Source of the DNA: Dermatophagoides farinae
Taxonomy: Eukaryota > Arthropoda > Arachnida > Sarcoptiformes > Pyroglyphidae
Assembly: GCF_024713945.1 (NCBI RefSeq)
Contig: NC_134680.1
Location: forward strand, 3,868,001 to 3,932,000
Direction: 5' to 3'
Length of the DNA: 64,000 bases
Made by a program: the position numbers and the translations under genes. The notes under the pieces are model-generated. The model was not told the DNA's origin, did no database searches, and saw only the letters and a list, made by a program, of their open reading frames with translations. Numbering within the stretch: position 1 is the stretch's first letter; each line of letters opens with the position of its first letter. This document shows, piece by piece, positions 57,182-64,000 of the stretch.

Positions 57182-60100
57182 AAATGTGAATAATTTTTTT
57201 CCCCTTTTTGATAAAAACAACAAATTAGTAGCCTCTACGATTGGCATATCGAAGAGGAAGATGTCAACGAAGATTTAATTGACGATCCAATCGATGTTCA
57301 CATTGATCACGATGATAATATTCGTCGACTGGAAATGTCGAGCAATTCGTAAGTTTTACGCACTCACCCTTCCGGTGTATGGTCTGATTATTGATTGGAA
57401 TTTTTTGCTGAATGGAATGGCTGTATGAATGATGATTAACCGCTTTTGGCTGATAATTTTTGCATTGACTCATGCTGTAATTTCATTTGATTAATAAATG
57501 TTTTTGTTTGTTACAACCAATAGATACAATCGACAGACCGACAATCGATTATTAGTAGTGCTATCTGATTTGGTTAAAACATTTTTGGACACAGAAAACG
57601 ATATACAAAAACAGCTGGAAACGTTGGGCTTGGAATCGAAAAATGGCCAAGGTAAATGTTCACCAATGAAAAATGGTCATGCCGATGATTCCCTGGATCG
57701 TGGTTTTCCTTCACTTGAACCTGATCAACCGGAAAGATTGCTTATGTCGACCACTAGTGAGATTGCTACATTTGATTTACTTTGTGAAGATGGACCAGAT
57801 CTTACCACACCATCTGAATTGATCTATAGTAATCCGTTAAGTTGTTCAACTACGATCGCCGGTTCTGGTTCGACAGCTATTGTTAATGGCACACAATCGA
57901 ATGATATCGAAGATGATGTTGTACTTGGTGCCAGTCGTCGATTACGTTTAGCCGTTGAACGTGTTCTAAAAATTCTTGCCGATACGTTGGAACGGCAGAA
58001 ACAGGATTTCGAAGAATTAAGGCGACAAAAAGACGAATTACGGATGGAATTTCAGGAAGAATGTCAACGTAGTGATAAATTAACTCGTCAGTTAATGGAA
58101 AAAGAACAGTTGGTGAAAACGTTGGAAAATGAAAAGAAAATTCTCAACGATCAATTGATTGATTTTAATGAAATGAAATTACAACAGCAGTGTTTACGCG
58201 ACAAATTGGAAGAATTTGAACGTGAACGTGATCGATTTGTAACGGATAATAAACGTTTTGAAATGGAACGAAAATCATTCGATAAAGGACTACCTCAACT
58301 ACATCAGAGTAAGTCATTATTGGATCATTGTCATCCATCGATTCACATTATTATGCATGCTTGTTTCCTATGTTTTTCATGTGGGGTGGTATGATGTTTA
58401 TAACAAAAAAAAATTCTTCACCATTATTTGGATACTTGTGGACCTTTTGATTAATCTATCCATTCCTATCGAACTGTGAACCTACAAACTTTTTATCCAA
58501 ACTTTTCAATTGACCCACTCATTCATTTTGAAACCCTACAGAAAAAGGTATCACATTTAGTTTATGTTGCCTAGTTCATCTAGCATCTTTTAGTCTTAGT
58601 GTTGGTTTCATAATCTTAATAACTAATTGTCATTTTTTTTTGTTTGTTCAAATAGAATTATTAAATGAAAATGAGACACTTAGTCGTGATATTCGAAATT
58701 TACAACAAGAGAAAAAGAACCTCTTGTCAAGGATCAACAATCTAACTGCCGAGATGGAAGGTATTCGTTCGGAAAAGGAGCTGATTGATGAAAACAAGAA
58801 TGCTGAATTTGAAGAATTACTATCACAGCTTGATGCTAAAGAAAAGAATCTAAATTCATTGAAACGTTTCATTGATGAACAAACACAAGAACGTGAAATG
58901 GAACGTGATGAATTCAACAAAGAAGTCACCGGATTAAAAGATAAACTGAAAGATATGGAAAAATTGGAAAATAAATTGCGATCACAGTTACGATCGATAG
59001 AAAATCAAATGGCGATGCTGACCGATGATGGCAAACAACGTGATGAACAAATCGATGAATTAAATAAAACGATTAAAAATCTGAATCAAAAGTTATCTGA
59101 ATCAAATTCAACAAAACGCCATCTGGAAGGTGAAGTTGAACGAAATAATCGAATTGAAAAGGATCTACGATCCCGGCTGAAAAAATTATCCACCGTATTG
59201 CAAGTCAGATTGAACGATGAAACCAATTGGAATGAAGTGATTGCCGCTATCGATCAATTTGTCTTGGCTAAATCATTGCAATCATCGACAGTATCACCAC
59301 CGGCCGTAAAAGTTTTTGGTCTTCGAAAATCGCAACAAAAAACTGCCACATTGGATGATAATGATTTAGACAATTCCATATTTACGACAATCAAATTGAT
59401 GGATGATAGGATCAAAGATCTGAATACGAATGTTGAATCATTACAAATGACAAATGATCAGATGAAAAATGATTTACAAGCGAAAATGGAACTGATTGAT
59501 CGATTGGAACAGCTAAAACCAAAGGTCGAGAGTTTGGAACGGAATATACAAGAGCTAAACAAAACGAATGAACTGCTGCAACAGGAAATCAATGCTAGCC
59601 ATATGAAATGTTCAGAATTGAAAGTAAAATTAGATTCATCAGTCGATATACAGGAATTCAAACATATCGTACAAGAATTACAAGCTAAATTGAATGCCGA
59701 AAAACGACAGACTGAATCGGTGGCAATGAAATTAGAACAAGCGAATCGTCATGTCAATGATTTGACGGAAAAATTGGATGCTTATAAGAAGGAAATCCGT
59801 TCGTTTAAAGAATTGCTTAAATCTCATGATCATTGTAATACGAACAATAATAATGTGGATAATAATAACAGGAGAGCGCCGGATAAATCATTCGATCGTC
59901 GAAATTCAAAAGATTTGGCCCTAGAAATGGCCAAAATTAATGATCAGCTTGAGATGAAAGATAAGACCATCTCAATGTTGGAAAATAATATTGAAATTTT
60001 TAAAGCCAAACTGGAAACCACGCAACAAGAACGTGATATTTATCATGAACGACTTAAATCGGCTGATGATTCGAGAAACAAAATCACTATTTACGAAAAG

Positions 60101-61006
60101 AATATGGAAAAATTACGGCTGCAGAATAAAATATCAGCCGATAAAATTACTTATCTAGAATTGGAGATTCAAAATCTTCGGAAAAAGATTGAATTATTGG
60201 AAAAGGAAAATGATCAACTTAAAATGGAAAATCAGAAATTGATTCGACAAAAACAGGAAATGAATGCAGCAGCTATGTTTACAGCTGCCGTTGATTATGT
60301 CGATACGGCTACCGAACAAGATTTAGTCATTACCACCAATAATAATAGCCAACATCTGAATGGATTCGAAAAAATGAATCATATTAGCTCAAATAATCTT
60401 TTGATGTTAAAAGTTCGCCGTCTATTAACACAGAAAGGTGCATTGATTTATCAGAAAAATTATCTCATCCATGTGTTAAGTAGCTATCAACGTACCGAGA
60501 ATGATACGCTTGCATTGTTGGCCAATTTCAATAATTCCAGAGGTAAGTCTCATTACTCAATCTTATTGTACAAAAAAATATAATCTTTGATTACACCGAT
60601 AGATGCCGATGAAGACGATGAACACGGTAATCGAATGCGTGGTAAATCTCGTTTCCGTTCAGTGGTATATGCATTGATTGCTATAAGTCGAATGCAATTC
60701 ATGGTAAACGTTTGGCAATGTCGTAAACGACAATTATTGTTTCATAAAACTGCCAATTCGATAGCTGCATTACAGAATGTTCCTTTACCACCACGACAAA
60801 CAACAAAAGATGGTAAAGGCCATTTGTCATCATCATCATCATCATCATCATCTGTACATACAAGTCCATCACGACATCATGCTATTATCAATGTATCAAA
60901 ACAGGTCAACAACCATCCAGCAATCAATTCGACACTCAAAGATTATGTTGATCGATTACATGTAGTACATGAAACATTGGGCCTTTATACCAACAAACGT
61001 TTATAA
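56179..61006 (+). CDS. Plp: Pericentrin-like protein with PACT domain
   Basis: Six exons: 56179-56226, 56273-57063, 57229-57348, 57524-58308, 58656-60542, 60603-61006; 1344 residues, all junctions in frame. Most of the protein is coiled coil (about 30-120, 215-260, 430-540, 580-1120). A conserved island in exon 4 reads DNRLLVVLSDLVKTFLDTE. The C-terminus (about 1160-1260) matches the PACT domain: LKVRRLLTQKGALIYQKNYL, then FRSVVYALIAISRMQFMVNVW with a Trp and basic residues. PACT binds calmodulin and anchors pericentrin/AKAP450/PLP at the centriole wall to organise pericentriolar material. The protein is shorter than fly PLP or human pericentrin. Exon 1 is only 16 codons and intron 1 only 46 bp, so the 5' end is less certain than the rest. 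Confidence 0.85.
57160..57180. repeat. (GA)n microsatellite inside an intron
   Basis: About ten GA units within intron 2 of the pericentrin-like gene. Confidence 0.85.
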
Positions 61007-61274
61007 AAAAATAATGAATTTGTTTGTTTTCAATATTATTTATTGTATTTTTAAAAAAAATCATCCAAAAGAGAAAATTAAATTTTTTTTTTACTCATTA
61101 AGAATTTTTTTTTGCATTCTTTTCATCGTTTCACAAATGAAATAATAAAATGAAGGAGAGACAAAGTTAATATGTAAACAGAGTGAACAGCAGATACTGT
61201 ATGTTTTTACAGAAGGCGGTTGTTTTTTTTCATTTCATTGTTTTTTGTAGATTGATCCAAAAAAACAATTTGGT

Positions 61275-61586
61275 TCATCTAACATTGAATTTTTTCTCCA
61301 ATGTTGTCTGTATAATGTTAACCATTTCATGTTTCACATCATTCGGTACCAGATCTTTGGCTTTAGGCGTTATACGTTCAACAAATGCATCGACAGTGAT
61401 GTTATCAACACCTATTTCGGACAATAATTCACGGCAACAAATTGTGACTTTGTGTTGCCAATCATATGCTTTTAATTTATCATTGAGAATTTGTACTAAA
61501 CGATCACGTTCACCCGATTCGACCAGATAGCGATGAGCATCACGACGAAATTTCGTTTCTTCATCTTCAATATTTTCAACGTTCAT
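61275..61586 (-). CDS. ENY2: Transcription and mRNA export factor ENY2
   Basis: Single exon, 103 residues (human 101). All-helical small protein with the family pattern: YLVESGERDRLVQILNDKL, CCRELLSEIG, then NITVDAFVERITPKAKDLVP and KHEMVNIIQTTLEKK. ENY2/Sus1 is shared by the SAGA deubiquitinase module and the TREX-2 complex, linking transcription to mRNA export at the nuclear pore. It converges on the pericentrin-like gene with 268 bp between stop codons. Confidence 0.93.
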   Translation of the reverse strand: MNVENIEDEETKFRRDAHRYLVESGERDRLVQILNDKLKAYDWQHKVTICCRELLSEIGVDNITVDAFVERITPKAKDLVPNDVKHEMVNIIQTTLEKKFNVR

Positions 61587-63763
61587 TTTGTATTTGAATT
61601 GAATGTCGTTAACAAATTTAAATGCCGGCTTTTAATTCAAGAATTAAAGGATGAAAATTTACAAATTGAAAAATTTTTTTTTTGACAAGTTTGCAGCACA
61701 TGGATTGTTCATAAATGACAGATTGTCTGTTAGGAAAAATTATTGTTTATTTAGACATGCGTCTGCAGCGCGCTCAATTTATATACATACACACAGAAAA
61801 AAGTGAGGTATGTGAACTTGCAGGGTAAACATTGAGCATGATTAACTATTTTACAACACATGTCATGTCATTTATGAATAGTAGAATCGAATATCCGTTT
61901 TTTTTATTGTATACAATAGCCATTCATCATAGTGGACACCCATCCATCCACTCAATTATCCATCATCATCAGTCATCATCATTCATAATTCAATTCAAAT
62001 CTTTTTTTACAAAAAAAAAGAAGAAATTATGGACAATTGAATTTCAATCAGATTTTTCTTCATATTCAAAGACAATAGAAATGAAATGGTGAATGAAAAA
62101 GGGTCACCATATATATCTATAGATAGAAAGCGATTTACGTTCCTATTTGTTTGGTTCAATTCAATCAATTTTATTTTATTTTTTCTTGAATTCAAAAATC
62201 AAAATTCAATTCATCATGACACATTCATCATCATCACTGTAGCCAAACAACAACGGTAGCAATTGTAACAACCGAGAAAAAAATTAATCGAATCGATCAT
62301 CGCCCATTATCATCATCATCGTCGTCAATCGATATAAAAATCAAAAAAAAACTGTATGAAAAAAATTCTCATTTGAAAAAAAACGTCTAACAATTTTTTT
62401 TTTTACTGATGATGAACAATAACAACAACAACGTTTTTACAAGATAATATCAAATCAAAATAGTAGTCGTAGATTGAAAAGAAAATCGGATCAATCAGTC
62501 ATTCACTTGATCGATTGATTGATCAAATGGATGAATGGTGAATAGACATTTTGTTTGACAATAATGAAGAGTGCTATTCTTTTCATATATTTAGTTTTTT
62601 TTCCAACAAAATAACAGGTTGATAAAATCGTGTATGAAAGAAACGAAAAAATAAAAAAATCCAGAAGCTTAAATGCTTTGTGTGGATCTTGTGATCAACG
62701 AATATCTTTTGACGATGATGATGATGATGATGATGGGAATGAACCACAGATATCGCGCGATGAGATTATAACCAAGAAGAAAACAATTGATCGAATCTTT
62801 TTTTTCAAACATTGATAGTTCAAAACATCCAACACACACACACACATTCATTTATCAAATTTCATCTCAATTTATTTTATTTTATCAAGAAATGAAAACA
62901 AAATTCAATGATCAAATCAACATAGATCAAAAAAAAAGAAACAAGATTTTCTTTTTTAAAAAAACAAACAAAAACCACCACATTCATTAGAAAAAAAAAT
63001 TCGTATCATGTTATTCATGTCATACATGTGTGTTGAATGTCAATTTTTTTTTATAATTCACAATCTCTATACATTAGCATGATGATAATGATCATCATCA
63101 TCATCATTAATGATTTCAAAAACGAAATATTTTGTTGATAGGATAATTATCAACATCATAATCATCAACATCGAAAACAACATCAATGATCATCATCATC
63201 ATCATCATTACAATTAATATGCATAAAAGTATTTTTGTTTCATATATCAAAGTGGATCATCATCATCATCATCATTACCAAGAAAAAAAATTCCCATCAG
63301 AAAGAAGAAGATATCCATAACCAGATTAGCTAATCTAACAACAACAGTAATTCAGGCTATAAGCCTCAAGTCGAAATTATAATGAAGTAAGGCATAGGAA
63401 AATAGAAAAAAAATCACCAATTTTTTTTATACCAAATGTAAGATAGATAGATAGATAGAATGAATGGATTTAAAAAAAGATTTCATCATTCATAAGTGTT
63501 GTCCACAGTTCATTTTGAACGTTTTTTTTTGACTATCAAGATTTTTATTTTAGTTTGTGTAAGTTTAATTTTTTCAATTTTTGGTGTGGTGGTGATGATG
63601 ATGTATTTGTTGTTGAATTGCAAATCACATATATATCTGTTTTTAAAATTTGAATAATAATGGTAATGAGAAAGAGTAATTTGTGAATTGAAAAACAATA
63701 AGGTGTGTGTGTGTGTTATTTTGTTTGTAGGCGTTTTTTTGTAGTAGATTCATCAACCATTTA
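61587..63763. other. Low-complexity non-coding region at the right end
   Basis: About 2.2 kb of AT-rich DNA with dense ATC/ATG trinucleotide runs (near 63082-63110, 63186-63210, 63255-63280), (GAT)n at about 62713-62733, (AGAT)n at about 63442-63459 and T/A homopolymers of 8-11 bases. Probably the ENY2 promoter plus the 3' flank of the last gene. No coding exon is supported. Confidence 0.5.
63442..63459. repeat. (AGAT)n microsatellite
   Basis: Four AGAT units in non-coding DNA. Confidence 0.85.
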
Positions 63764-64000
63764 TCAATGGTTTTTATGGCCATTTTTTGATTTTTGTTGT
63801 TGTTGCTGCTGTTGTTTGTTTTTTTGAAGAAAATCCTTTGCTTTCATTATGTTATTGTCGCCATTATAATCGAACATATGTCCATTATTATTTGGAGGGG
63901 TGTTATTTGATGAAGCTTCTTGTTTTTGTCGCTGTGTTTTATTTATCTTTTTTTTCACATTTTTTTGTTTATCATTATAATTATCATCCGAAGACGACGA
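63764..64000 (-). CDS. C-terminal fragment of an unidentified gene, cut by the right edge
   Basis: On the minus strand a frame is open from the window edge to a TGA at 63764, giving about 78 residues. It starts with a Ser/Asp run (SSSSDDNYND), is then Lys/Asn/Gln-rich (KKKINKTQRQKQEA), contains a more ordered MFDYNGDNNIMKAKDFLQ and ends with a seven-Gln run and a basic tail. This looks like the disordered C-terminus of a larger nuclear or RNA-associated protein, but no family is recognised. Splicing within the fragment is possible. Confidence 0.45.
   Translation of the reverse strand, partial: SSSSDDNYNDKQKNVKKKINKTQRQKQEASSNNTPPNNNGHMFDYNGDNNIMKAKDFLQKNKQQQQQQQKSKNGHKNH

Overview
This is ordinary eukaryotic nuclear DNA from an animal. 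The gene set (PIP4K2, NCKIPSD, POC1, a PACT-domain pericentrin-like protein, RXYLT1, CCDC186) is animal-type. The sequence is AT-rich. Most introns I could resolve are 45-85 bp with plain GT-AG ends, coding regions carry many Gln/Asn/Ser homopolymers, and ATC/ATG, CA and ATT microsatellites are everywhere. Together these fit a small arthropod genome, and an acariform mite of the house-dust-mite type (Dermatophagoides-like) is my best inference. No rRNA, tRNA, CRISPR array, insertion sequence or intact transposon was seen.

Layout. 1-7.9 kb: AT-rich DNA without a clear gene, with a possible splice donor at the left edge and a decayed-looking or lineage-specific gene at about 6.27-7.38 kb. 7.9-24.6 kb: a compact block with POC1 (+), RXYLT1 (-), PIP4K2 (+), CISD3 (-), NOM1 (+), CHORDC1 (-), DHX8/PRP22 (+), FAM162/UPF0389 (+), MIX23 (-) and phosducin-like PDCL (-). 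24.6-27.7 kb: non-coding upstream region. 27.7-32.5 kb: a giant Gln-rich zinc-finger protein (+). 33.3-33.9 kb: MTHFS (-). 34-37 kb: non-coding. 37.0-54.9 kb: a second compact block with a MTMR10/12-type pseudophosphatase (+), SLC25A20 (-), metaxin (+), eIF2-gamma (-), a DUF924 protein (+), NCKIPSD/SPIN90 (-), an eight-finger C2H2 protein (+), CCDC186 (-), MTHFR (+) and a UPF0739/C1orf74-like protein (-). 56.2-61.6 kb: pericentrin-like protein (+) and ENY2 (-). 61.6-63.8 kb: low-complexity DNA. 63.76-64.0 kb: the C-terminal end of an unidentified gene that runs off the right edge (-).

Themes. Several products are mitochondrial (CISD3, FAM162, MIX23, SLC25A20, metaxin). Two are folate enzymes (MTHFS, MTHFR). 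Two are centriolar/centrosomal (POC1, pericentrin-like). Two bind phosphoinositides (PIP4K2, MTMR-like). I see no operon-like logic linking them. The most striking large-scale pattern is strand alternation: along 25 genes, 21 of 24 neighbouring pairs are on opposite strands, so genes sit in divergent and convergent pairs with very short gaps (28 and 34 bp between some convergent stop codons).

Starts were set at ATG codons. Multi-exon genes are given as one span with exon coordinates in the text; the splice sites were read by eye and checked for frame continuity. I did not find a convincing new biological system. The best leads are the strand alternation, the animal DUF924 gene, the unexplained gene relic near 6.3-7.4 kb, and a possible 6-nt microexon in the pericentrin-like gene.
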